A stretch of DNA of 64,000 nt, from assembly GCF_037975245.1 (NCBI RefSeq), contig NC_092572.1, positions 4,609,501 to 4,673,500 of the forward strand, in the 5' to 3' direction. Shown piece after piece: positions 1-32,754 of the stretch; the stretch's first letter is position 1, and every line of letters starts with the position of its first letter. The notes beneath the pieces are model-generated. The model was not told where the DNA came from and searched no databases. It saw only the letters and a program-made list of their open reading frames with translations. The position numbers were made by a program, and so were the translations under genes. Source of the stretch: Apostichopus japonicus (taxonomy: Eukaryota > Echinodermata > Holothuroidea > Aspidochirotida > Stichopodidae).

Positions 1-2981
1 AAGAAGATCCTGCTAGGATTGAAACGTCAGGTCAACTTACTTTTACACATCTTCTTAACCTCTCCCTCTCTCCCTCTCTCAAAGTATCTAATAATTAGAC
101 TTTGACCAACGCTTATTTCCCTTTCTCTATTGTTTTACTTTCTTGAATGATTACAGGATGTCATCAAGTTACTACCAGAGCCAGATATTTCCCATCACCT
201 CTCGCAGCTGTCCGATCTCCTCCATAACATCTACAGATCTCTGCCGAGGCAGAGACTCTGCTCCAGTAGAAGTCCATTCTCCTACAGACGTGTCAAGTCA
301 CACATATTTACTTTCAAGGTAACATTTTATTTTTTATGTACCCTGATTTTATTTTGATCTGAACTTTTAGAGAACTTTTAGAAAGTATTGCGCTAAAAAG
401 AATTCATGCAGTGTTTAGGGATGTGCCCACGCTGAGTGGCCCCGCCCAGCAATAAACATTACCTCCCAACACTGTCCCTAAAAATCGTGAATCCCGCCCA
501 GCACTATTATCATCTAAAATCCTGACATTCGTAACATTATATTCAACATTAATTGGGCCACATGTATCCTCGTTTCCCCCCATTTGTCAAATTCACGTAA
601 ACACAGGTGCGGAGATATGGAGTAGGCGTGGCTTTAATCTGCAGCATGCAGTATCACACTACACTAGCTCTGTATACAACTTCAAAAATAAAAAAATGTC
701 ACCCTTCCCCTTAGACCTTTCCCCCAGAATGGCGATCGGTATACCCAGCACTCAGGAAATCCTGGGCACATCCCTGAGTGTTTTTGATTTGTTCTGGTCA
801 AGATATGTTGCGGTATAACCATGGTTTCCTTTTTTATTAAGATGTTTCATATTTTTGGCAAACCTTGTGGGAATCTAAAGAAGCCTTACGTTGTCTCCTT
901 CCATTGTATACAAAACGTTTACCTTTTGCTACATAAATATGTATGTTATCTTTACCCAAGGGGAAGGATTGGTAGTTGTGAAGTAATTGATTTTTGTCAT
1001 ATTTCATTAATGTGTCCCTTGGGTAGTAAGTACTGGGTGCTCCTCTAAACAAGATGTATCCAGGTATTGGATGTCACCGACAGTAATCGTAATTCGTTTC
1101 TCTTCCGACAGAAATTCTGCATTTCACAAGGCCGCCATTTTCTTGCCTGTGAGACCTGGCAGACAGCTGTTGAATATTCATTAGCCGCATGGCAACAAGC
1201 GAGCTATTTACCAAAGTGAGTGCATTTGTCCAAGTTTGTAAATAATATTACCCTGAGCATCCTTTATTCTAAGCACATGTGGTTTGTGCACTTTTTCAAT
1301 AAGTATACGTTTGCTTTATGTAATGAAAATACAAAAGTAAAAAAATATATATTTTGTAATAAAAAATCTAATTCAAACATAGAGAACAGAAGAGAACTTA
1401 ACTAAGCCAGAAAGAGCAGGCCTTGGTCTCTGGGAGGCTGAAACACATGAAAATAATTTCTTTAAATTGTTATAGATGACAAGGCACAGGAGGATCTCAC
1501 AGTTTTGTTTTGATTACACTTGTTGTTGTTGTTTTGTTATTATATGTTTAGTCCTTTTGTTTTAATTTTTTTTTAATCCTTTATCAATTCTCTTAGCTTT
1601 CTTTTTCTGATATCATGTAAAGTATCTGTCCCATTCATGGGAATTATGATGCTTCACTTGCTGAAGTATGGTCATTGTGATGATGTGTAAGAGGTCAAGG
1701 GCTGAGGTCACAGGGGGTCAATTGGACAAGAGTGCATTCATACTTTGTTTTTCTAGACAGCCCCTTTTCTCAATTGATAAAGTATTTCTTTCTTTGTTAA
1801 TTCCACAGATGGGATTGTCCTGTCCACAACAGACTCAAAGCAGGTTGTATGAGAGGCCTTGCAGGGATTTGTGTGGAAGGCCTTAGTAATGGCACCTACA
1901 CACTTCCATACTTGAATCAGCTGAGAACTAGGTAGGTGGTAACTTTGATCAGTGGAATTTATGATGTATTTAACATTACCCCATGTAGATGAGGCATCAG
2001 CTTAATAGATTGTCCAGGTCAACCATGGTTAGAATAATATTTATAATGCTATGGAATGACAGTCTCTGTTTTTTAGATTTGTGGCAAAAAGACATAATTA
2101 TATAATATACAATGTGAAGGGAGAAATTCCCATGTATAAACCCAGCATTATCAAGTAGCGTAACACCTATGGGCTCAGACCGTGCTGAGCCAGGGGGCCC
2201 TGACCAAAAGGGTGCCCCTCGCTATACTGATGCATTACTGAAATTATTGAAAGTCAAAATCCTAAGACATGAGATCTCAAAATAAACGATGTCTAAATGC
2301 AACTTGAAACGCCTGTGAAGCATCTTTTCCGACGATCTAGGAGTATTTTTTGGCCAAAAAAAAAATTGTGGTACGCTCCGCGCAAACTGATGGTGGCGGC
2401 CGCTTAGATAGTATCAAGTAGTGTGTTACACCTACATGACCTACTGATCCCCCACCCCACCTTGTCTACATTTCTGCGGAGGCGCTTGCTTGGACCTTCT
2501 GATAAGGGGCCCTTTGGGCCAGGAGCCGGGGCCCCTAAGCACATCGTTACGTCACTGGCATTATCCATAGTTCTAAATATACATAATTTACTGGAGCATT
2601 GAGAAAAGGAAGTAGAGGATAGGTGAAACTGTTGGCACTCTGTGTAGATTTGATTTGCAAAGAGGGGTGAGTTACAGACTGTAACAGCTGTAACGGTGAA
2701 CAATCACCACATGAAGAAAACAAATATCTTTGGCATGCAGAGAACATTTTTTATTCGATGAACATAGTGACCTTGAGAGGTCTAGTTGTAACAAGATTGT
2801 GTTGCCCAAATCCATGGGAGGCTTTGTCAGTGAGGAACAAGATTTTAAAACAGATGAAGAGTGGGAATATTTAAGGTTCAAATTTTATGAAGCATGTAAT
2901 AACAATTGTAATTGTAGCAGCTGTCTTGTGCACACAACATTACAACTGCATTTGAATGTTTGGGAGACCATGAAGAAGTGA
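1..2981 (+). CDS. 3' end of an unrecognised multi-exon gene
   Basis: Exons read at 157-318, 1112-1215, 1809-1931 and 2741-2981; a weaker one may lie at 1-30. All junctions are AG/GT and the phases fit: 0 into exon 157, 0 into 1112, 2 into 1809, 2 into 2741. The four firm exons encode 209 residues and end at a TGA at 2979-2981. The protein segment starts DVIKLLPEPD, has a WDCPVHNRLKAGC stretch, and ends in a Cys/Asn-rich tail (NNNCNCSSC) after an acidic segment. If the donor at 1932 (AG|GTAGGT) is not used, translation stops at a TAG at 1933-1935. I do not recognise the family; the helical, Trp- and Leu-rich character suggests a soluble intracellular protein, but no function is assigned. The 5' part is outside the window. 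Introns hold two hAT-like elements (417-775 and 2152-2557). Confidence 0.6.
417..775. mobile_element. hAT-like MITE in an intron of the first gene
   Basis: The ends are inverted: AGGGATGTGCCCA at the left and TGGGCACATCCCT at the right. The 7-bp direct repeat AGTGTTT abuts both sides (410-416 and 777-783). There is no coding capacity. The length and target duplication fit a non-autonomous hAT-type element. Confidence 0.65.
2152..2557. mobile_element. degenerate hAT-like MITE carrying the GCGCCA/TGGCGC module
   Basis: The left end CAAGTAGCGTAAC roughly matches the inverted right end, GTTACGTCACTG. The direct repeat GCATTAT lies on both sides (2145-2151 and 2558-2564). Inside, 2321-2412 is a copy of the module ending CGCTTAGATAGT that recurs at least six more times in the window. 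The element sits between the last two exons of the first gene. Confidence 0.5.
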
Positions 2982-3595
2982 ACTGGCATAATCACGTCTG
3001 GCAGAAAGAACGGTGTACTATGGTCATCAAATTAAAAGTGGCTTCAATTAGAAACGTCCTGAAATGAATCATATTGTGGAGAAACGAGTACATTCGAGGT
3101 ACAGTGTCCGAGGAATATTTTTCAATATGATGTCGATACTAATAGCCAGATTGTTAAGGTGAATGCAGATCAAAACAACATTGAGGTGAAGCAATCGAGC
3201 AGGCTGTTTATCAAAGCGAAAGGGATTAAAAAGAACCTTGTATAATTTGTACGTCCATTTAGTTTTAACTTAAACAGTCACTGAACAGTGCGTTGTTAAG
3301 TGACTTTGAAATATTAAAATCCCTTGTCATTTGTTTCCAGTTTATCAACAACTGAAAAAAGTAAAACGTTTCACATTTCTCTGAGATGTCTTAGACTCTC
3401 ATGTCTTTTATTTTGAATGTTTTCGAATCTCATTTAATATTGCTCCATATCATATATGTCATAGTAACTTGCATTGTAAAAGCTTGTGTCTTACATATCG
3501 ATCAACATTGTTTAGTGAAGTGTGATATAGTGGTCTGAGCAGACTCAATACCTCGCTGGACGTACAAGTCTGTCCTTGAAGGGTGACCAGTTACT

Positions 3596-3668
3596 TAACA
3601 TTAAAAGCGGTCTTTACATTAAAAGCAACCTTTACATTAAAAGCGGTCTTCACATTAAGAGCAGTCTG
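3596..3668 (+). repeat. short tandem repeat, about 18 bp x 4
   Basis: Four imperfect copies of an 18-bp unit containing ACATTAAAAGC. The period is a multiple of three, which explains the short open frames across it. Confidence 0.7.
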
Positions 3669-3884
3669 TTATACCTACCATCGTACACTGCAGCAGTGGA
3701 AGACCAACTTTGCCATTCAAAACACCAAAAGAGTGCACAGGTTACATTGGAACACGAGCATGATTTGTCACAAAATTCCTCCGTTTCGATGAAGTCGCTG
3801 ATCATATACCTTGTATAAAATGGGATACAGATAGGGTCTCCAATAGACTAGATTCTATCATGGAAAGAGTCACCCATATAATGC

Positions 3885-4462
3885 ATCCTGCAATAATAAT
3901 AATATGTGCTATTTATAAAGTGCTTTCCAATAAAATCTCAAAGAGCTGTACAGAAATAAATACCTAAAAGATACCAAACAATACAAAAAATTGCACCAGG
4001 TAACTAAAACTAGCAATACAAAGAATGAAAAGGAATAATTAAAAACATAAGAGGAAATATTTACATTACATTACAAGTATAAAGTGTTCATATTAAACAT
4101 TTAAAAAACATGTGTTTTCAAACCCTTTTAAAATGATTAAGATTAGTTAAAGATCGGATATTTCCTGGAAGACTGTTCCAAATCATGGGGGCAGCTGCTG
4201 TGAAAGATTTCTCCCCGTAGTAGAAGTAGAAGGCCTTATTATTTCTACAGAAGAGGAAGAACATGGCAAAGAATTTACATCTTTCAAAATCTCTTTGGAA
4301 TGTAGCAAATATCCCAGTTTCACATCTTGATTCTCGTTTCCTCTCTTGCAGGTTAAAGGTCATCAGAGATACGTCTAACGAGTTTGATGCTTGTCTACGA
4401 AAGTTGGAGCTAGTCTCGGAAAGGACGCCCTCTACAAGCAGATGATACTGAAAATAATTCAC
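3885..4462 (-). pseudogene. 5'-truncated non-LTR retrotransposon (RT C-terminal tail)
   Basis: On the minus strand, 4118-4300 encodes a segment with YGEKSFTAAAPMIWNSLP followed by IRSLTNLNHFKR. This matches the conserved region at the C-terminal end of CR1/L2/jockey-type reverse transcriptases. Downstream (toward 3885) is an AT-rich tail with an ATTATTATT run, typical of such elements. The upstream part is missing and the remainder is not a full domain, so this is a dead fragment. Confidence 0.65.
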
Positions 4463-4939
4463 CGAAATGTATTCCAGGTTGGAAAATGAATTTTGGACAA
4501 GTTTAGGAAAACCTAAACATTTTGACGTTATAAGTTTTTCGACAATTTGTTCCGACTGTGACGATGAAAGGTTATTTTATGAGGAATTTTTTTTTTAATG
4601 TTCTGTGTAAATTTGGTTGGAAAAGAAAATGACAATTTCATTTGGAGCAATGTTAGTTTTCTGTCAATTTTGAATATTTTTGAAGGAGTATTTGTTGTTA
4701 TTGTAAGATTGATAGTTTTGGGCATGTTGATATGTCAACGATTGGATGAATAATTGAAGAATGACAATATATTATTATTTGGAGGTTTTCAATTTTGTTG
4801 GTTTGTTGCTAGTTGCAATTCCATGCATAACACTGGAAACCAATAGCTCATGTTATTATTTTAGAAACCTCAAACTAAAGTCACGATAGCAAGTTTAAAC
4901 CCATAAACAAGTACCAACCCCTTAAACAAAACTTTAAGT

Positions 4940-5340
4940 AAATTGGATGGTACAGCAAGGAATAAACTATCATAACAAGCGATACGCCACAGACCAAAGT
5001 GAAACTTTACATATTTCGGGTCATACAGCAAGTAATGAACTACTGTACCGAAGTGACTCACCACAGACTGAGGTAATACTTTAAGCTAGCTGATTGTGCA
5101 TCAAGTCATAAACTACCATACCAAGCGATACACCACAGACCAAAGTGAAACTTTAAGTAAATTGAATCATACAGCAGGTAATCAACTACGATACCTAAGT
5201 GACTCACCACAGACTGAGGTAATACTTTAAGCTAGCTGATTGTGCATCAAGTCATAAACTACCATACCAAGCAATACACCACAGACCAAAGTGAAACTTT
5301 AAGTAAATTGGATCGTACAGCAAGTAATAAATTACCCTTC
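4940..5340. repeat. 146-bp tandem duplication, about 2.7 copies
   Basis: Blocks with CCACAGACCAAAGTGAAACT, then CCACAGACTGAGGTAATACT and TTAAGCTAGCTGATTGTGC, recur in the same order. TTAAGCTAGC is at 5081 and 5227, giving a period of 146 bp. No coding potential is evident. Confidence 0.8.
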
Positions 5341-5751
5341 CAAGTCATTCGTTAAAGTGAAGGGGATATTTCGATGATATGCTCTGAAATTGGTGGTGTT
5401 GTACCATTAATGTGCCTTAAACATGTTAAATTATAATAATTATAATAATTTATGATTCATATATATCCAGGAAACTGCATGTAGATTATTTTTGTTTAGA
5501 AAATTGCTACTGTTTCTGATGGCACAAACATTCCTTATCCATCGATTTACAAGGTGCCTAAAACTTTTTAACATTCCAAGTAGTTTCGACTCTGTCAGTG
5601 TGGAATACATGTGTTGTCGTGGTGATTGGTTTGTTCCATAATACTGTATCTGTGCATGGTTATATGCAAGCTTTACAGGGACATTAGTTGAAGTTAGATG
5701 GTTGAGGGATAAAATAGATGGCTTCAAGGATTAATCAATAAGCAGATTATG

Positions 5752-5879
5752 ACAGCCCGTGATTTCTTTTCTACCTTGGGGACAAAAACTTTTATCCTAA
5801 CACACTGTAACATACGCAAACTGGAGCCTATACCGCAACTTTTGCAAAGTTCATTTTTTTTACCCCAGGCTCATCCCTG
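5752..5879 (-). mobile_element. short dispersed element, GATGAGCCTGGGG family (copy A)
   Basis: Read on the minus strand it begins CAGGGATGAGCCTGGGGTA and continues like the sequences at 47259-47418 and 57812-57976, including a GGTAGAAAAGAAATCACGG-like stretch near its far end. It lacks the distal segment seen in those two. Probably a truncated MITE. Confidence 0.5.
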
Positions 5880-7290
5880 ATCTAGCATAATGACATTATA
5901 GAACACATTCTGCATTCCAGGTCCTGTAAATGTCATTACTCCCGATAAATGTTGTCATTTTTCTTATGCTGATTTACCCTTTCAAAGTTTTGGTTAAGTT
6001 GTTGGTTCTATAACTGAAATGTTGAAGTGGCCACTTTGTGAATTGGGAGTTTGGTAACGACACAAGATATCGGTAAAGCATGAAACACCGAGGGGGGGGG
6101 GGGGGGTAAACCTTGATTGAATGTTACTATGAAAACAGTAATAAGTTTACAACTGGTATTAGCTTTATTCCTTAGTTTTCTCACATTATCCTGTTTATAG
6201 ATCTTTCATGATAAAGATATGTCAAAATTCAGAAATAAAATGACAAAAACGAAATCTTTTCTTCATAAAGCCTTTCATATTTTGTTGCTATATTTTCAAG
6301 AAACATATTCATACATGTATAAAATCTCTACTGTGCGTTGAATCAGCTTCAGTCTGCAGCATAACTGATCTATGTGCTACCGTTAGAGGAAAGACATGGC
6401 CCAAGGTACATAAGAGTGTAGCCCAAAATGTCACCAGAAATGGTGGCTAAACTATCCAGTGGAGGTTGTACGAACACTTACAGGAGACATAATTTCACCC
6501 CACTCTCCGCCTCTACCCTTCCTCGTTCCCACCTTCCTAACCTGCCGTGTGTTAGAGTATATGACAGTTTAGGAATAACAGAAATAGAAAATTTATGAAC
6601 GCTGGTATTCTTCATAATTATATATTATCTTCATAATTATGTTATTTAATGGGTATTCACTGTCTGGACTTGGTTAAAATATGATCATTAGTCATTTTCT
6701 TTTTTTAAGTACGATGAAGACATCCTAATAATAATAATAATAATTAATGTATTTAAAAGCGATTTACATAAAAAGAATATCACAAAGCCCTTTTCATGGA
6801 CAACAATAAAATGTAAAGAAATTCAAATAAAAGATACATACAGAGTAATAATAGGTTATAAAATAATCAATTCAAAATCGTCTTTCATAAATTCGCCTCG
6901 GAATGCACAATTTCACGACTCTGATTTGATTTAAGAAGGGGGTCGGCTTCAACGACCACATGGCCACCTCCTCTCTTTGTAAGATCTTTACCCCCCCCCT
7001 CTTTACCCGCCCCTCACCCTCCTGCTCCCTCCCGCCCCCACCATGATAATGCATAATCACTTCATAATGCGTGATTAATGACAGATCGATATCATTCAGG
7101 CGTAATTATTAAAATGTGAATCGAATGTCACAATAACGAAGTTGAGATAGAGGTTTTTCACTAGCTAAACGCTACCTATCACTGGATAGCTGACAAGTTG
7201 GCCTTTAATGGCACCATCAATTTTCCGTGTCATGATCGTGAAGATGTTTGGCTACTCTGGAGCCTGAAGTTTTCCTCACTTGTAAACAAA

Positions 7291-8410
7291 CAAGGGCGGC
7301 GGAAGCACTTTTAATCTGGGGGGCACCGACGTCGAAGGGCACTTTGCAGAAATTCGATTGGACTGATGCAGCCTGATATTTAGTACCCTTATAACTCTTA
7401 TTGTATTATCTTATTTGCGTATACACATCACTCCATCAACGCCCCCCCCCCCCCTCAGTGGCGGAGCTAGGGGTAATGGTCAGGGGGCGAGAATGGTCTG
7501 TAGGCCGGGGGCGCTTTCGACACTATCTAAGCGGCGCGCCACCACAGGTTGGCGCGGCCAGCGTACAGAAATATTTTGAGTAAAGATACTCCCTAGATCG
7601 CCGGAAATGAACCTTTCCGGGCCTTGCTAATTTGCAGATAAACGAAGAATAAATAGGTGTCATCGCCATTTTGTCAGAAAATTACACCAACAAAATGTGA
7701 CAAATGTCAATAGGTATTTGAGAGCGCAACAAAATAGTCAATAATCGCGAATAAGTAAAAAGTGGTAAAAAGCTGAAAAGGGCGCCAGCAGTCATTTTGA
7801 GTCCGTCAGGGGGCATCCGCCCCCTCTGACTGTATGGACGCTCCGCCACTGCCCCCCCCCCCCCCCTCAAGAAAAAAATGCATACTAGCACTGCAATATC
7901 CAATGTGCAAACTGAAAACAAGGAACAAGTTTTCTCTCGAGACAAAATGAGGTTAAATCAATTTAAAGTCCAAGTCCATACACACGCGATCGATCCATGC
8001 ATGAAAGCAAATGAAATATGTCAAAATACGAAAGGATGGGGTAGGTTATGGGATATTAAACTAAACTCATTCATAGTAGGCTATAAATGGCTTCTGCTTA
8101 TTACAAAGTCACAATGTAATATAGCAATGTATTTTTGGAAATGTATTAGGATTTTTTTGACAAATTGAATATGCATAATGGCACTCACCAGAATGTTATA
8201 ATAGAAGCCTTGTGGTAGTAAACATTTGAGTTTGACCCACAGAAATTCATTAATACTTCTAAATTAGGATTAGATCTCTTACTGAAATATCGCTGATCTA
8301 ATAAGGTGATCAAGAGTACAATTTTTTATGTAGAAAAAGGGCACATTTTTATCCTGAGGAAAAGTGGGAGGGGCACGTGCCCCCTGTACCCCCCGGTTCC
8401 GCCGCCCTTG
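7291..8410. mobile_element. hAT-like element with perfect 8-bp target duplication
   Basis: The inverted ends are CAAGGGCGGCGGAAGC and GTTCCGCCGCCCTTG. The perfect 8-bp direct repeat TAAACAAA flanks both ends (7283-7290 and 8411-8418). There is no transposase frame. A second hAT-like element (7456-7851) has inserted into it, so this element is the older of the two. Confidence 0.8.
7456..7851. mobile_element. nested hAT-like MITE, CAGTGGCGGA family (copy 1)
   Basis: The ends are CAGTGGCGGAGC and GCTCCGCCACTG. The flanks on both sides are C runs, so the target duplication is not separable. The interior (7522-7618) carries the ACTATCTAAGCGG / GCGCCACC / TTGGCGC module in reverse orientation. It is near-identical over most of its length to the copy at 39691-40380. 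Confidence 0.8.
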
Positions 8411-8602
8411 TAAACAAACCTCTTTACTCAGTAGTAAACAATTTTCGTACTCTGCTCCTGGGTGGCCTAAAGGAGTCTAAAATTGCCTGCAAGACACAAG
8501 AAACCAGATTTTGCTTGATAACATATCGAAAAAGATGTTCTACTGATGCATTTTGGCGTTTTCCCTATGATTAGGAGAACACTTGGGTGGATTGATATAG
8601 GG

Positions 8603-9005
8603 CAGGGTTGTCCAACCTTTTGCAGAGGAGGGCCACATTGAATGATAATGATGAAGGAGGGGGCCGCATGAACCCTACGCTTTTTTGCACGAAGCTCAAG
8701 GCAACAAAATGTGAGCTCTGCACGCGGAGCGCACTGAATTATTTTCCTTCCTGATAAAACAGATGAATAAAGTTCAGCCGCCCCCGGTCCCCCCCCCCCC
8801 CCGTCCGCTGAGAGAGTGTCACACAAACTGACCTGTAAGCAATTTTTTGGACCCACAAGGTTCGAATGATTGATTATATAGCTTCAAATTGTTATCAATA
8901 AATCTGCTCACTAAAATTTCGCACCGTAGAGCATCTCTGGCGGGCCGGACGCAACCCTGCGGCGGGCCGGACTGTGGCCCGCGGGCCGTAGGTTGGACAA
9001 CCCTG
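8603..9005. mobile_element. hAT-like MITE (CAGGGTTGTCCAAC ends)
   Basis: The termini CAGGGTTGTCCAACC and GGTTGGACAACCCTG are a perfect 15-bp inverted repeat. The flanking 8-mers ATATAGGG (8595-8602) and ATATAGAG (9006-9013) differ at one base. The GGGCCGC/GCGGGCC-rich interior resembles the widespread Charlie/MER5-like hAT group. Non-coding. Confidence 0.8.
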
Positions 9006-9360
9006 ATATAGAGCCTATCTGCAGGGAGTATATGCCATCATATAGTATTACCTCATGCGCTTTACTGTGCGCTATGCTGTATAGAAACATTGTCAACTTT
9101 CTGATATATAACACGTAGATAATGGACACGTTGCTAAGGGACTATTTAAAGTTTAAAAGCTAACAATTTAAAAACGAAACATGAACCGATACAAAATACC
9201 CCCCCCCCCCCCAAAAAAAAAAAATAATTCTTAGATCAATCATGCAAGGCAGTCGACAAGAGAATCTGATAAAAAGGGAAGAAATCAACTTAAATAAATT
9301 TAATCTTTGACCTATTCATATCTAGAACGTGTCGCTCTACCTCACGTACCGCAGCACTTC

Positions 9361-9400
<40 letters not shown>
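9361..9400. repeat. (TA)n microsatellite
   Basis: About 20 uninterrupted TA dinucleotides. Confidence 0.95.
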
Positions 9401-9405
<5 letters not shown>

Positions 9406-10244
9406 ATTATAAACCATCTTGTGCATGGCATGTGAGCATATATAGGCATTGTATACCACAGTTGTAGGAAGCTGCTTGGATATCAGGGAGGGGGAGAGGG
9501 GGGGTTGAAGTTGTGACAATTAGAAGTTAAGAAAAGTGTTATATAGCACATCCTCAATTCAATTAATTTCCAAGTTTCAGAAATAATAAAGAATAATTAA
9601 ACCGTTTAAGGGATGCGTGAGTTATCCTGCTACCCGGCCCAATTAAACGTTACTGGTGAAGAACTGAAAATGCTTATCTATTTTTCGACAAGAGATTCGG
9701 CTGTTTGATGGCTTATACTTTGGAACACAAGACAAACCCTTTTGATCAATTCCTTTTGCGATATAAATGAAATTTGTAATGTACGACCGGTGAGCTTTCC
9801 ATCAAAGTCCCCCTCCCACTCCCCTCCCCATTTCAATATTATCCGTCATGTAGGCCTATCCGTATTATTGTGAACAGATAAACATGGTAAAGAGAACTAC
9901 TTTTAGCGTAGTTATATTAAGGCTGAAGTATATTTTAAGGAAAGCAAACAGTAGTCACTCTATTTACCTCATCCATGACCGAAGGTATTATTCAGACAAA
10001 TATATGTCATATACGGTCAACGATTATCGGCTTATGTCCCCACCCCCCCCCCTCCCCACCCCACCCCTCCCCCTTCACCCACCCCGTCGTTGTTATAATT
10101 ACCTACCGCTAGCCATCATTATAGTTGCGTTGTGAATACATGTCAGCATGTACATATATTAATACGTTCTTTTTATACAATTCCCAAGTCTTTTATCATC
10201 CAGGAATGAATAATCACATAAAATCAAACACTTGGAGGGCAGCA

Positions 10245-10629
10245 CAGGGCCGTATATTAGACATGTGGAAGCCCGTGGACAACCTTCATTAGTAGAGGCT
10301 CACAGTCACAGCACCCCAGTGATCACCGTCCTGGGGGAGGGGTGTAAGGAGAGGGGTTTCCCCCTATGTTTTGTTTTTGAATAATTAAGGGTGCTTAGAT
10401 GTAAAATGGTGTAGTATTTTGTGATTTTTTAAGTAAATTTATGTTCAAGAACTTTCATTACGGTATGTAAGCCTGTTTGCAATATGCAATATGATGCAAT
10501 ATGATTTTGATTGATGATACGTGTCAGCCTACATTTTCCTTATATTTTTTTCATGAAATATGTGGAGGCCCCTTGTTGTGGAGGCCCATGGGCAACTGCC
10601 CAAGTTGAACATTCCTAAATCCGCCCCCG
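10245..10629. mobile_element. hAT-like MITE with 8-bp target duplication
   Basis: The left end is CAGGGCCGTATATTAG and the right end CTAAATCCGCCCCCG, an imperfect inverted repeat. The exact 8-bp direct repeat GGGCAGCA flanks it (10237-10244 and 10630-10637). The interior contains a phrase repeated in both orientations around GGAGGCCCATGGGCAACTG. Non-coding. Confidence 0.65.
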
Positions 10630-10879
10630 GGGCAGCAGTGAGTGTATTCTTACACCTTGTGGAGTCTATGTACATCATATGATGGGCCTATATTTCCTCA
10701 ACAGTACAATGCCTGAGGCTGACATTCAGAATATACCATCATCCTAAGATATTAATCATCCACTGACTGTATATATAGATCTCTATAAATCAACTGATAT
10801 GTAGATCGTAGTAATAAAGCTGCTGCATATAAATAGATGTAGGCCTACCGATAATATAAATGTTTATACTGTGTAGATG

Positions 10880-11133
10880 TAGGTATGTATGTATGTATGT
10901 ATATGTGATCTTCCCGCAAGCAGGAACTCGCGAAAGAAGCCATGGAGGCTTTTAGACTCGCAAGCTGACCGAAGCCAATCTCTCGGCACACATCCATTTA
11001 ACGTCCATGTCGGGAAGTTGTTATTGAACAACACCCTTGCCAGACGACACACATTGCTGTCGGCGGGGAATCGAACCGGGGATCTCATGACTGGGAGACG
11101 CCGGCGTTAACCACTAGGCTATACACTCCGCCA
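10880..11133 (-). mobile_element. tRNA-derived SINE
   Basis: On the minus strand the 5' end (about 11133 down to 11060) is tRNA-like: an A box in TAGCCTAGTGGTTAACGCC and a B box in GGTTCGATTCC, spaced as in a tRNA gene. A non-tRNA body follows, and the element ends in an (ACAT)n tail near 10880-10905. This order is standard for tRNA-type SINEs. It lies about 450 bp upstream of the trehalase start codon. Confidence 0.75.
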
Positions 11134-11582
11134 TGTATACGGTAGGCCATCTATACCGGGGCTAGCTATTAATTCATTCGGCGGTCGAAGAGACATCTTG
11201 CTGGTAAACAATACGGAACGATACATCGGCTTGATCTCTGAAGATGGCAATATTTTATCAGAAAACAATCAAGTCGTCAGAATGGAGTCGGTTTTGGTAT
11301 CAAAGTCTAATCGGACCAGCTGTTGGTAGGCTTTAAGCCTATATAGGATATATGCAGTAGAGTAACAAATCATCGCTAGGAGATTTATAAGTGACATTTA
11401 GACAGCACCTTCCGTTAATGTATTATTAATTAACATTGGATCGTGTACAGACTTACAATCAATTATGGAAAACGATATAATTGTGTAAAACCACTTCGGG
11501 AACAACCAAGGAGAACGATAAACTTAAGTTTTACTGGTAGTCTGCTAGTTTTGTGTGAACGTTTCATAAAGCACCATATAAA

Positions 11583-32439
<20,857 letters not shown>

Positions 32440-32629
32440 GATAACACATAATCTATTACTTATTATACCTTATGCAAGGTGTATAGATAGATGACGTCAG
32501 TCATTTGTGTGTTTCCTTTTGAGATACTGTCACACTTTGTTATTTCTTTAAGTTTGAAAGACTTAGAAAACATTTTTCATAATTTAGTTTGCTGTATTAT
32601 TTAGTCTGCTACTTACGTTATATATATGA

Positions 32630-32657
32630 ATTTATATATATAGATATATATATATAT

Positions 32658-32698
<41 letters not shown>

Positions 32699-32703
32699 TA
32701 TAT

Positions 32704-32750
<47 letters not shown>
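32630..32750. repeat. (TA)n tract with GATA interruptions
   Basis: TA dinucleotides with occasional TAGA, about 200 bp after the trehalase stop. Confidence 0.95.

Positions 32751-32754
<4 letters not shown>

Larger units (their letters stand above)
2982..11582. other. intergenic, repeat-rich interval
   Basis: No convincing exon was found between the first gene and trehalase. The interval holds a LINE tail, tandem repeats, several hAT-like elements and a tRNA-derived SINE, listed separately. An (AAT)n tract with a LINE-like 3' tail lies near 6727-6860. The rest is AT-rich, with G/C runs such as that at about 6092-6107. Confidence 0.6.
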
